Assembly: GCA_016177615.1 (NCBI GenBank) | Contig: JACOUX010000049.1 | Location: forward strand, 1 to 42,643 | DNA length: 42,643 bases | Direction: 5' to 3' | Origin: Candidatus Woesearchaeota archaeon | Lineage (GTDB): Archaea; Nanobdellota; Nanobdellia; Woesearchaeales; GW2011-AR4 | Shown: positions 8,048 to 15,207 of the stretch, in pieces | Numbering within the stretch: position 1 is the stretch's first letter | Layout: every line of letters starts with the position of its first letter | Translations under genes and position numbers: made by a program | Notes under the pieces: generated by a model | The model's database searches: none | What the model saw: the letters and a program-made list of their open reading frames with translations, nothing else | What the model was told of the DNA's origin: nothing

Positions 8048-9118
8048 ATGCAAAACACAATCCAAAGAAGAAAATCCCGCAAAGTCAAAATTGGAAAACT
8101 ATTCATCGGAGGAGATGCACCGATACCGATCCAGTCAATGACGACAACAGACACTACAGATGTTAAGGCGACTATAGGGCAGGTTCACGGATTGGAAGAT
8201 GTCGGCTGCGAAATTATCAGAGTTTCTGCGCCTACAATGGATGCTGCGAAAGCGCTCAAAGAAATAAAAGAAAATATCAGCATTCCATTGGTCGTTGACA
8301 TTCATTTTGATTTCAGGATTGCTTTGGAAGCAGTAAAATATGTTGATAAGGTAAGGATTAACCCCGGCAATATAGGAAATCCCGACAAAGTCCAGCAGGT
8401 TGTAAAGGCATGCAAAGATTATGGTGTTCCAATAAGAATTGGAGTCAATCTTGGCTCTCTGGAAAAAGACTTGTATGATAAATATGGCTATGCCCCTGAA
8501 GCTATGTGCGAAAGCGCACTTCGACATGTAAAAATTCTGGAAGATTTGGATTTTTATGATACTATTGTTTCTTTGAAAGCCTCTGATGTTCCAAGAATGG
8601 TCAAGGCTTACAGGATGTTTGCGGAAAAAACTGATTATCCGCTTCATCTTGGCGTTACAGAGGCCGGCTCAAAAATACCAGGAGCAATAAAATCAGCAAT
8701 GGGCATGGGAATGCTTTTGTGTGAAGGAATTGGCGATACGATAAGGGTTTCCCTGTCAGAAGACCCAAGAGAAGAAGTGAAGGTTGCAAAATACATTCTG
8801 CGATCTCTTGGATTGAGGAATGACGGAGTGCAAGTCACATCATGCCCAACATGCGCAAGAACCCATATTGATGTGATAAAGCTGGTTGAAGAAATTGAAA
8901 ACGAGACTGACAAGATCAAGAAGCCGATTCATGTTGCAGTCATGGGCTGCGCTGTCAACGGCCCAGGCGAATCACGAAAAGCAGATTTGGGAATTGTAGG
9001 GGCACCTGGAAATCATCTGCTTTACAGGAACGGCCAGATTGTGAAAAGGATTAATGATAATGAAATCAAAGAGGTTTTGATGAAGGAGATAGAGGAGATT
9101 GCGAATACGGATTCATAA
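8048..9118 (+). CDS. ispG: 4-hydroxy-3-methylbut-2-enyl diphosphate synthase (IspG/GcpE)
   Basis: IspG reduces MEcPP to HMBPP using a [4Fe-4S] cluster, the sixth step of the MEP pathway. The TIM-barrel half contains PIPIQSMTTTDTTDV and VRINPGNIG. The cluster half has the three ligand cysteines C266, C269 (SCPTCART) and C301 with the fourth ligand region MGCAVNGPGE (E308), matching the classical bacterial set. At 356 residues it is the compact two-domain form without the plant-type insert. It needs an electron donor such as ferredoxin or flavodoxin; none is coded nearby. There is no frame damage. Confidence 0.96.
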   Translation: MQNTIQRRKSRKVKIGKLFIGGDAPIPIQSMTTTDTTDVKATIGQVHGLEDVGCEIIRVSAPTMDAAKALKEIKENISIPLVVDIHFDFRIALEAVKYVDKVRINPGNIGNPDKVQQVVKACKDYGVPIRIGVNLGSLEKDLYDKYGYAPEAMCESALRHVKILEDLDFYDTIVSLKASDVPRMVKAYRMFAEKTDYPLHLGVTEAGSKIPGAIKSAMGMGMLLCEGIGDTIRVSLSEDPREEVKVAKYILRSLGLRNDGVQVTSCPTCARTHIDVIKLVEEIENETDKIKKPIHVAVMGCAVNGPGESRKADLGIVGAPGNHLLYRNGQIVKRINDNEIKEVLMKEIEEIANTDS

Positions 9119-9460
9119 GTCATAAACGGAAACATTAAATATAAGTTTACCACAAACAAAAATCCAAAGAGCCTGACAATCAGACCTTTCAACCAGAATG
9201 ACAAAAGAACTATGAATGAAATAGATTTATTTGGGCACAGGGCAAGACTTTTAGAAGGCATACGAAAACAAAACATAAAATTTACACCTGATTGGAAACC
9301 TACGACCCTAACAAAAAATTAATTTTTAACAACCACTTTCCTCTTCTTATTCAGCGGCTCAATAACCAATATGGCGTTTAATGAGCAAGATGAGATATAT
9401 ACTCTGGAATACAAATCCTTAAATAGTAAAAATCCTGTTTTATCTATATTAAGGTGGAAA
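9119..9460. other. Intergenic stretch with one doubtful small ORF
   Basis: The 342 bases between ispG and the DUF5678 gene hold a possible 36-codon ORF (listed separately). A TATA-like CCTTAAATAG at 9418-9427, with AAGGTGG at 9451-9457, serves the next gene. The ispG frame stays open after its TAA down to 9319, so ispG could once have been longer or fused to something. I see no RNA gene or repeat. Confidence 0.5.
9212..9322 (+). CDS. Doubtful 36-residue ORF
   Basis: From ATG 9212 to TAA 9320-9322 the frame encodes a peptide starting MNEIDLFGHRARLLEGIRKQ and ending in TTLTKN. The frame is the same as that of ispG and is open right back to the ispG stop, with plausible codons (NPKSLTIRPFNQNDKRT) before the ATG. 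That suggests a short gene or a decayed extension. No Shine-Dalgarno and no recognisable family. Confidence 0.25.
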   Translation: MNEIDLFGHRARLLEGIRKQNIKFTPDWKPTTLTKN

Positions 9461-9661
9461 ATGGCAGGCAAAAATTTCAACAAATTGGCAAAAATGAGCA
9501 AGGATAAGTACGAAGGCAAATGCATAGGCCTGGCAGACGGCAAGGTTGTTATGGTTAATAAAGATCCAATCAAAGTAATGGACATGTTGATGAAAAACTA
9601 TTCAGACAAGGAAATTCTGGTTACAAGCATACCTAAAAGAAACACTAACTTTGTTCTTTAA
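9461..9661 (+). CDS. DUF5678-like small protein
   Basis: A 66-residue protein whose core YEGKCIGLADGKVVMVNKDP, then MDMLMKNYSDKEILVTSIPK, follows the DUF5678 pattern (YxGkWIAlxdGkVVaxGkdxxEllexxxxxxpdkxxlvxxIP). The function of that domain is unknown, and it often appears as tiny stand-alone proteins in archaea. I start it at ATG 9461 because AAGGTGG lies at 9451-9457 with a TATA-like box at 9418; the longer in-frame ATG at 9371 has no such support. It is between ispG and dxr on the same strand. Confidence 0.7.
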   Translation: MAGKNFNKLAKMSKDKYEGKCIGLADGKVVMVNKDPIKVMDMLMKNYSDKEILVTSIPKRNTNFVL

Positions 9662-9773
9662 TCTATTCACTCATGGCAAACAAAACAATAATCGGCGCCT
9701 TCTGCAATGTCAGATACTGAGTAGTCTAACTCCCTCCTTTCTATAAGGTAATCAAATATTTAAATTTATAGAA

Positions 9774-9818
9774 ACATTTATAACAAAATTAGCTAATTCT
9801 TTTTGAAAGAGGGTGGTG
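9774..9818 (+). promoter_or_regulatory. dxr promoter and Shine-Dalgarno
   Basis: ACATTTATAAC (9774-9784) is a good TATA box, and GAGGGTGGTG (9809-9818) precedes the dxr ATG by seven bases. So dxr-ispDF can be transcribed from its own promoter rather than only by read-through from ispG. The 15-codon frame starting at 9673 (MANKTIIGAFCNVRY) just upstream has no support as a gene. Confidence 0.5.
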
Positions 9819-9825
9819 TTGTTTA

Positions 9826-10977
9826 ATGAAATATCTTTCCATACTAGGCTCAACAGGCAGCATAGGCACTCAAACATTGGGGATTGTAAGACAATTTCCA
9901 AATGAATTCAAAATAGTTGGATTAAGCGCAAACAAAAATTCCGAGCTATTGCTGAAGCAGATAAAGGAGTTCAAGCCAAAGGCAGTTGCGATAATGGACA
10001 GGTCAAAAGTTGATGACTTGTTAAACTTCTCGTCCTGCCAGGTTTATTCAGGCTTGGAAGGATTAAACAAGATAGCAGCTTTGGATGAGGCAGACACTGT
10101 TGTCAATTCCCTTGTAGGCTCTGCCGGAATTGGGCCAACATATAATGCAATAAAAGCGAAAAAAAACATCGCGCTTGCAAACAAAGAGGCATTAGTTGCA
10201 GCCGGTTCAGTAATAATGGATGAAGTCAAAAAAAATAATGTTAAGTTAATGCCGATAGATTCTGAACATTCCGCAATATTCCAGTGCTTAAATGGGGAAA
10301 ATATAAGCGAAGTTGAAAAAATAGCCCTGACCTGCTCCGGCGGCCCTTTCAGGAATTATTCAAGGCAACAGTTTGAAAATGTTACTGCTGCTGATGCTTT
10401 AAGGCACCCTACATGGAATATGGGCAATAAAATAACTATAGACAGCGCAACCTTAATGAACAAGGGGTTTGAAGTAATAGAAGCGCATTGGCTTTATGGG
10501 ATTGAATATGAAAAGATAAATATTGTTGTTCATCCCCAAAGCATAATACACTCTCTTGTTGAATTTCAGGATAAGTCTGTTATTGCGCAGCTTGGCCTGC
10601 CGGATATGAAAATACCAATACAATATGCCTTGTCCTATCCAAAAAGATTTTCCAGCATGCAGAAATCATTGAATCTCGCTGAAATGAAAACCCTTGAATT
10701 CAAAGAGCCTGATTTTGATTTGTTTCCCTGCCTGAAATATGCCTATGAAGCAGGAGAAAAAAGAGGAACCTTGCCTGCCGTGATGAATGCCGCAAATGAA
10801 GCTGCTGTTCACGCTTTTTTGGACAATAAAATCAAATTTTTGGACATTCAAAAACTAATAAAAAAAATGATGGACAATCACAATACAATCAATGATCCGG
10901 ATTTGAATGATATTCTTGAAACAGACAGAAAAACAAAGCAGGAAACAATGAAAATAATTGAAGAAGAAAGAAATTAA
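9826..10977 (+). CDS. dxr: 1-deoxy-D-xylulose-5-phosphate reductoisomerase
   Basis: DXR (IspC) rearranges and reduces DXP to MEP with NADPH, the committed step of the pathway and the target of fosmidomycin. The NADPH loop GSTGSIGTQT is at 8-17. The metal and substrate region IDSEHSAIFQ holds D145 and E147, SGGPF follows, then the flexible-loop sequence HPTWNMG, and MNKGFEVIEAHWLYG carries the third acidic ligand. At 383 residues the size is normal. It ends 18 bases before the ispDF fusion, so the two form an operon. The sequence is intact. Confidence 0.96.
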   Translation: MKYLSILGSTGSIGTQTLGIVRQFPNEFKIVGLSANKNSELLLKQIKEFKPKAVAIMDRSKVDDLLNFSSCQVYSGLEGLNKIAALDEADTVVNSLVGSAGIGPTYNAIKAKKNIALANKEALVAAGSVIMDEVKKNNVKLMPIDSEHSAIFQCLNGENISEVEKIALTCSGGPFRNYSRQQFENVTAADALRHPTWNMGNKITIDSATLMNKGFEVIEAHWLYGIEYEKINIVVHPQSIIHSLVEFQDKSVIAQLGLPDMKIPIQYALSYPKRFSSMQKSLNLAEMKTLEFKEPDFDLFPCLKYAYEAGEKRGTLPAVMNAANEAAVHAFLDNKIKFLDIQKLIKKMMDNHNTINDPDLNDILETDRKTKQETMKIIEEERN

Positions 10978-10995
10978 TTTTAAATAAGCTTCAAA

Positions 10996-12147
10996 ATGAA
11001 CCATGCAGTCATCGTGGCAGCAGGAACTCTGAAGTCTTTTAATGACTGCCGTTCAATTGATGAAATAATTGTCGTGGCACAAAAAAACGATTTTAAAGCA
11101 ATAAATGAAATAAAAAAGAAATATGGGCTTAATAAAATAAGGAACATTGTTGAAGGCGGCAAGGAAAGGCAGGATTCTGTCCATAATGGGCTAATTTCAA
11201 TAAAAAATTCAAAAAATGATGACATAATAATTATCCACAACGGAAGCAACCCTTTAGTGAGGGAAAATGAAATTGCCGATTGCATAACTGCCGCAAGGCA
11301 ATATGGCGCTGCAGCCGTCGGATTTAAATTAAAAGACACAATCAAGAAAATAAACAGTGATTTTGTTGAAAAAACAATTGACAGGAAAGATGTTTATCAA
11401 ATACAAACCCCGCAGGCGGTAAAATACGGCCTGTTGGTTAAAGCATTTGAAAACGCAGAAAAGAAGAAGATTACTACAACAGATGACGCTTCTCTTGTAG
11501 AGGCATTGGGAAAGAAAGTAAAAATAGTTCAGTGCTCATATGAAAACATAAAGATAACAACACAAGATGACTTGAGGATTGCCGAAGGGATATTGATGTA
11601 TAAGAAAATTGAAAATTTTCTGGCCACCAAAAATCCAAAGGATTTTTTAGTGAAAAGAAACGGCATTTCAAGCAATTTCAGAGTAGGATTAGGTCAAGAC
11701 AGCCACAAATTCTCAAGGGATAAAAAGAAAAAGCTGATTTTAGGCGGCTATGCCATTCCAAATGAAGCTGGATTGGAGGCAAATTCTGACGGAGACTTAA
11801 TTCTGCATGCACTGTTCAATGCCATAAGTTCGGCAATAGGGGAACAATCCTTGGGTTTTTATTCTGACCCGATGTGCAAAAAAGGGATAACTGACAGCAA
11901 GGAGTATTTAAAAGTTATATTGGCAAAAATGTATGAGAAAAACCTTAAAATCAATAACGTAAGCATTTCTATTGAGGCAAAAAAGCCAAGGCTTGAGCAG
12001 CATAATGATAAAATAAAGGATTCGTTATCAAGAATATTAAAAATAAGCAAAGAAAACATTGGGATTACCTACAGTTCTGGGGAGGGCCTGACTTCTTTTG
12101 GAAAAGGGGAAGGCATGCAGTGCTTTGCCATTGTTTCTATGGCTTAA
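10996..12147 (+). CDS. ispDF: IspD-IspF fusion (MEP cytidylyltransferase / MEcPP synthase), IspD loop missing
   Basis: This is a two-domain protein for steps three and five of the MEP pathway. Residues 1-200 are IspD (CDP-ME synthase) and about 227-383 are IspF (MEcPP synthase), joined as in the known bacterial ispDF fusions. IspF is complete: metal ligands D235, H237 and H271 (GLGQDSHKF; SDGDLILHAL) and C-terminal GKGEGMQCF. IspD is damaged or unusual. After VIVAAGT (5-11) it passes straight to LKSFNDCRSIDEI, skipping the roughly 25-30 residues that contain the GxRM...PKQ CTP-binding loop. The usual HDAARP is HNGSNP (81-86). NIKIT with K186 remains. The codons are richer in A and T than those of ispE. 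The IspD activity is doubtful on this sequence. Confidence 0.9.
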   Translation: MNHAVIVAAGTLKSFNDCRSIDEIIVVAQKNDFKAINEIKKKYGLNKIRNIVEGGKERQDSVHNGLISIKNSKNDDIIIIHNGSNPLVRENEIADCITAARQYGAAAVGFKLKDTIKKINSDFVEKTIDRKDVYQIQTPQAVKYGLLVKAFENAEKKKITTTDDASLVEALGKKVKIVQCSYENIKITTQDDLRIAEGILMYKKIENFLATKNPKDFLVKRNGISSNFRVGLGQDSHKFSRDKKKKLILGGYAIPNEAGLEANSDGDLILHALFNAISSAIGEQSLGFYSDPMCKKGITDSKEYLKVILAKMYEKNLKINNVSISIEAKKPRLEQHNDKIKDSLSRILKISKENIGITYSSGEGLTSFGKGEGMQCFAIVSMA

Positions 12148-12204
12148 CGCCGTTAACTCTAAAATCAGCAAATATTAATATATCATTAATGTTCTCATAC
12201 ACTT

Positions 12205-13053
12205 ATGGCAGTCAATTCATCAGCTAAAATCAACCTTTATCTTAAGATAGGCAAAAAGCTAAGCTCCGGTTACCATAACATACAATCAGTAATGCAGAAG
12301 ATAGAGCTTAGCGACAACATGGCTTTCGAGGCTTTGGCAGAAGAGAAGGTTGTGGTGGAGTGCACCAACAAGGAGCTTGAGGGAGAGGAAAATCTTGCCC
12401 ATAAGGCAGCCATTTTACTGAAAAAAAAGTACAAGGTAAAACATGGCGTTAAAATTTCAATTGAGAAGAACGTGCCTCTGGAGGCAGGCCTTGGAGGCGG
12501 AAGCAGCAACGCGGCAACAGCACTAACCAACCTCAACAAGCTGTGGGGCCTTAGATTGAAGGAAAAGCAGCTCATAGAGCTTGCCTCTGAGCTTGGCTCG
12601 GATGTTCCTTTTTTCATAGGGGAGAATGCAGCACTAGTTGAGGGTGTAGGGGACAAGATTAAAAGAGTCAAAAAATCATTCAGCATAAACATAGTTCTTA
12701 TCAACCCTGGTTTCAGGGTTTCAACAAAATGGGCATACTCAGCTTTTGACAAGCAGAAGCTGAAGATTAAGACTAAGGCGGACATAAATACGCTAATCAA
12801 GGCAATGGAGAAGAAGGACATAAAAGAAATAGCCAACAACCTCCATAATGACTTTGAGCCGATTGTAATAAAGAAATACAAGATTATCAATGACATCAAA
12901 ATCAACCTTTTGAGGAATGATGCGCTGAATGCATGCGTTTCAGGCTCAGGCCCTACAGTTTTCGGAATCTTCAACAGCATCTATGAGGCAAGGGAAGCCT
13001 TTTTCAAGATTCAGTATGACTATCCGTTCGTGTTTTTGACGAAGACTGTTTAA
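12205..13053 (+). CDS. ispE: 4-diphosphocytidyl-2-C-methyl-D-erythritol kinase
   Basis: IspE phosphorylates CDP-ME with ATP, step four of the MEP pathway. It is a GHMP kinase. The N-terminal SSAKINLYL has the catalytic Lys (K8), the ATP loop PLEAGLGGGSSNAATAL is at 91-107, the catalytic Asp is in GSDVPFF (D133), and the C-terminal motif is VSGSGPTVFGIF. At 282 residues it is the normal size. A TATA-like AATATTAATATATC about 30 bases before the ATG suggests a short or absent leader. It uses AAG and GAG codons more than its neighbour ispDF, so the genes may not have arrived together. Confidence 0.95.
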   Translation: MAVNSSAKINLYLKIGKKLSSGYHNIQSVMQKIELSDNMAFEALAEEKVVVECTNKELEGEENLAHKAAILLKKKYKVKHGVKISIEKNVPLEAGLGGGSSNAATALTNLNKLWGLRLKEKQLIELASELGSDVPFFIGENAALVEGVGDKIKRVKKSFSINIVLINPGFRVSTKWAYSAFDKQKLKIKTKADINTLIKAMEKKDIKEIANNLHNDFEPIVIKKYKIINDIKINLLRNDALNACVSGSGPTVFGIFNSIYEAREAFFKIQYDYPFVFLTKTV

Positions 13054-13343
13054 TCGGGGTTTGGTTTATTTTTAATTATTTTATTATTTTTATAATTATT
13101 ATTTTCATTTTTAAAAAGCCTAATGGACGTCATAGTTATTGGAATTGCGCCCATTGTCCAGCGCAGGAAGAGCAAAATAAATAAAGTGCTTGGCAACAAT
13201 CAGATTATCAGAAAATCATACATTTTAAATTTTTTAATTCCGTTCGCGCTATCGCGCTCACAATATCTAGTGCTCGGCAATAACTTCCCTTTCAATCGTT
13301 ATTGCCTCGCTTATACATTCAAAAAACAAAAAACCAAATAAAA
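13054..13343. other. Intergenic region before ispH with palindromic repeat copy A
   Basis: The first 70 bases are almost pure A and T. A frame starting ATG 13123 (MDVIVIGIAPIVQRRKSKIN) has no recognisable family and runs into the hairpin, so I do not call it. From 13240 the stretch holds CGCG palindromes and repeat copy A (13276-13306), then the TATA-like CGCTTATAC (13308-13316) from which ispH would be transcribed almost without leader. Confidence 0.5.
13276..13306 (+). repeat. Hairpin repeat, copy A
   Basis: A perfect 9-bp stem, GGCAATAAC (13276-13284) with GTTATTGCC (13298-13306), closes the 13-base loop TTCCCTTTCAATC. The same loop with a different stem occurs at 14825-14855. Shared flanks are GTGCTCGG before and CTCGC after. 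The element ends just before the ispH TATA box. Confidence 0.7.
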
Positions 13344-14297
13344 ATGCCAGACATAAAGGTCGCAAAGCACGCCGGCTTCTGCTTCGGAGTCAAGAAAGCA
13401 ATTGAAGTGGCGGAGGATGTCGCAAAAAATAATGATGGAAAGACTTACGTCCACGGCCAGCTAGTCCATAACGAGAAGGTTATCCAGGATCTTGAAAGCA
13501 AGGGAATCGTTTTTGTGGAAAATATTAACGAAATTCCGCAAAATGCAATCACCGTGTTAAGGGCACACGGCGAGCCAGGGACAACATACCAACTTCTAAA
13601 GGAAAAATCAATTACAAAAGGAAATAACCTCAATGATGCAACCTGCCCTTTAGTCACTCTTGTCCATAATGTTGCAATAAAGCTGAAAAACAATGGCTAT
13701 GAGGTTATTCTTTTTGGCAAGAAAAATCATCCTGAGGCTATCGGCACAAGCTATCACCTAAAGGGAAAAAATACTTTTATTGTGGAGCACGAAGATGATT
13801 ACGAACAGGTTCTGGAATACATCAGTTCAAATGTTTTTGATAAGGTTGCTATAATCTCGCAGACAACAATGTCGGTAAATGGATACAAAAAATTAATTGA
13901 AAATATTAATTCAAGATTAGATAAAGAAAAATTTGAATTAATCCCCCTGAGCTTGAAGGAGCTGGACAAGAAATACGGATATGTTGATACAATCTGCAAC
14001 CCAACAAAGCAGAGGCAAAGCGATATTGACGAGCTTGCCATGGACAGGGATATAATAATTGTGATAGGCGGATTGAATTCGTCAAATTCAAAAGAGCTTT
14101 ATGCAAAGGCGAAAGAGTTTGGAGTTGAGTCATATTTCATACAGTCAGCAGAGCAGCTAAATCCGGAGTGGTTTGACGGAAAGGAAAAAATTGGGGTTAC
14201 TGCCGGGGCTTCTACGCCGGATTATTTGATTGATGAAGTGTCGCACAGAATAAAGGAAATAACTTCTGGAAAGCAAGAAGATGAAATAAAAATTTAA
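13344..14297 (+). CDS. ispH: 4-hydroxy-3-methylbut-2-enyl diphosphate reductase (IspH/LytB)
   Basis: IspH converts HMBPP to IPP and DMAPP, the last MEP step, using a [4Fe-4S] cluster. All three ligand cysteines are present: C13 (HAGFCFGV), C101 (NDATCPLV) and C218 (DTICNPTKQRQ). The diphosphate-binding and catalytic residues are also present: H42, H75, H129 and E131 in NHPE, the QTTMSV Thr, SSNS and GASTPD. It is full length at 317 residues. I start at ATG 13344; the TATA-like box at 13308-13316 implies a leaderless message. It converges on rps15, whose stop is one base away. Confidence 0.96.
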   Translation: MPDIKVAKHAGFCFGVKKAIEVAEDVAKNNDGKTYVHGQLVHNEKVIQDLESKGIVFVENINEIPQNAITVLRAHGEPGTTYQLLKEKSITKGNNLNDATCPLVTLVHNVAIKLKNNGYEVILFGKKNHPEAIGTSYHLKGKNTFIVEHEDDYEQVLEYISSNVFDKVAIISQTTMSVNGYKKLIENINSRLDKEKFELIPLSLKELDKKYGYVDTICNPTKQRQSDIDELAMDRDIIIVIGGLNSSNSKELYAKAKEFGVESYFIQSAEQLNPEWFDGKEKIGVTAGASTPDYLIDEVSHRIKEITSGKQEDEIKI

Positions 14298-14298
14298 T

Positions 14299-14754
14299 TT
14301 ATTCCGCAAAAAATCCCATCCTGTCAGCATCGAACTTCCAGGTTTCAGGTATCCTCATTGTCCTCTTGTAATATTTCACAAGCCGGTTTATCTTTGATTC
14401 TGTAAGCTGCAGTCCCCTTTTTGAGGTTTCGTCATGCTTGTTGGCCTCGATGTGCTTTTTTAATGCAGCGTACTTCTTGAACAGCGCAGTCATATCTTCA
14501 GGCACTTCAGGAACGATCTTCTTTTCCTTCAGGATTGCGCTTACTGATTTGCCGCAAAGCGCTGAAATGCTCGGCACACCATAGGCATCTCTCAAAAGAA
14601 TGCCTATCTGGGAAGTGGTTTTGCCTTCCTTTGAAAGCTTTGCAACAAGCAGCTCTACTTCTTTGGCATTGTACCTAATCCATGAAGGCGCTGTCTTCTT
14701 CGCAGGCCTCTTTGAGCCGTGCTTTCCCCTCTTCCTTGAGTGCATGCGTGCCAT
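14299..14754 (-). CDS. rps15: Small ribosomal subunit protein uS15
   Basis: Archaeal S15 binds the central domain of 16S rRNA. The archaeal/eukaryotic N-terminal extension (MARMHSRKRGKHGSKRP) is followed by the S15 core (SQIGILLRDAYGVP, then LTESKINRLVKYYKRT). The C-terminus RIPETWKFDADRM is typical. At 151 residues it is normal for archaea. TTTAAAAATAAATTG, read on the minus strand at about 14772-14786, is its probable TATA region, with hairpin repeat copy B immediately behind it. This gene anchors the end of the MEP cluster in an archaeal genome. Confidence 0.95.
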   Translation of the reverse strand: MARMHSRKRGKHGSKRPAKKTAPSWIRYNAKEVELLVAKLSKEGKTTSQIGILLRDAYGVPSISALCGKSVSAILKEKKIVPEVPEDMTALFKKYAALKKHIEANKHDETSKRGLQLTESKINRLVKYYKRTMRIPETWKFDADRMGFFAE

Positions 14755-15035
14755 TTTGTTTGAATTTGCGCAATTTATTTTTAAATCCGGCTTCGCATAT
14801 TCGCTCAGCCATTATCTTGTGCTCGGCTTTCGCTTCCCTTTCAATCGCTCAAGCCTCGCCTATTTATTCATTAAAATTTAATTATGATTTATTACTGGAA
14901 GAACAAGTTAATGTTATCCAGCATAGCCGAGCTTTCACCAGGCTATCTTTCAATGATTGGGATATTATGGTGATTTATAAAGGTTATTGTGTTTTTGAGG
15001 TGTAAACTTAACGTCTCCTGAAATATAAAAAAATA
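14755..15035. other. Intergenic region with repeat copy B and no clear gene
   Basis: This holds the rps15 promoter, repeat copy B with an outer pairing GGCT...AGCC (about 14789-14810), and a TATA-like CTATTTATT at 14860-14868. Beyond that a short open frame from ATG 14884 (MIYYWKNKLMLSS...) runs 29 codons, and another frame reads FTRLSFNDWDIMVIYKGYC to the TAA near 15003. Neither resembles a family I know; it may be gene debris. Confidence 0.4.
14825..14855 (+). repeat. Hairpin repeat, copy B
   Basis: Stem GGCTTTCGC (14825-14833) with GCTCAAGCC (14847-14855) pairs at seven of nine positions around the loop TTCCCTTTCAATC, identical to copy A. Three stem pairs differ from copy A on both strands in a compensating way. 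The flanks GTGCTCGG and CTCGC are shared. Confidence 0.7.
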
Positions 15036-15176
15036 TTATGATTTTTTCTTTAAGTTTTCTATTTCATTTTGGAGTGAGTCTATTTGATTTACCAATCCTT
15101 CTATTTTATTGTTCATACAATTTCCACAAAATTCCTTAATTTCTTCGCCACATTCTTTACATTTAGTTTTATCCAT
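15036..15176 (-). CDS. Tiny zinc-ribbon coiled-coil protein
   Basis: A 46-residue ORF with CKEC (C6/C9) and CGNC (C17/C20), a compact zinc ribbon, followed by a heptad helix (IEGLVNQIDSLQNEIENLKKK). The stop is TAA at 15036-15038. It starts 31 bases after the stomatin-like gene on the same strand, with GAGG about six bases upstream of its ATG. The four cysteines in CxxC pairs and the clean coiled coil make a real gene likely. It could be an accessory subunit of the stomatin-like protein, but only the position suggests that. Confidence 0.65.
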   Translation of the reverse strand: MDKTKCKECGEEIKEFCGNCMNNKIEGLVNQIDSLQNEIENLKKKS

Positions 15177-15207
15177 TTTTCAATCCTCTTTCTTAATCAA
15201 AATAAAA

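Noticed and set aside
9673-9720. 15-codon frame MANKTIIGAFCNVRY
   Set aside because: Too short and without promoter or Shine-Dalgarno; it could be a leftover gene start but nothing supports it.
12270-12980. 236-codon open frame on the minus strand
   Set aside because: It lies opposite the well-conserved ispE gene and its product has no recognisable domain; it is a shadow of ispE codon bias.
13123-13341. 72-codon frame starting MDVIVIGIAPIVQ
   Set aside because: It runs through the hairpin repeat and the ispH promoter, has no Shine-Dalgarno and no family resemblance.
5750-14297. MEP genes as bacterial contamination or a binning error
   Set aside because: The genes are on one contiguous sequence with archaeal ribosomal genes on both sides; ispH and rps15 stops are one base apart, and TATA boxes are archaeal. 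Read mapping would still be useful.
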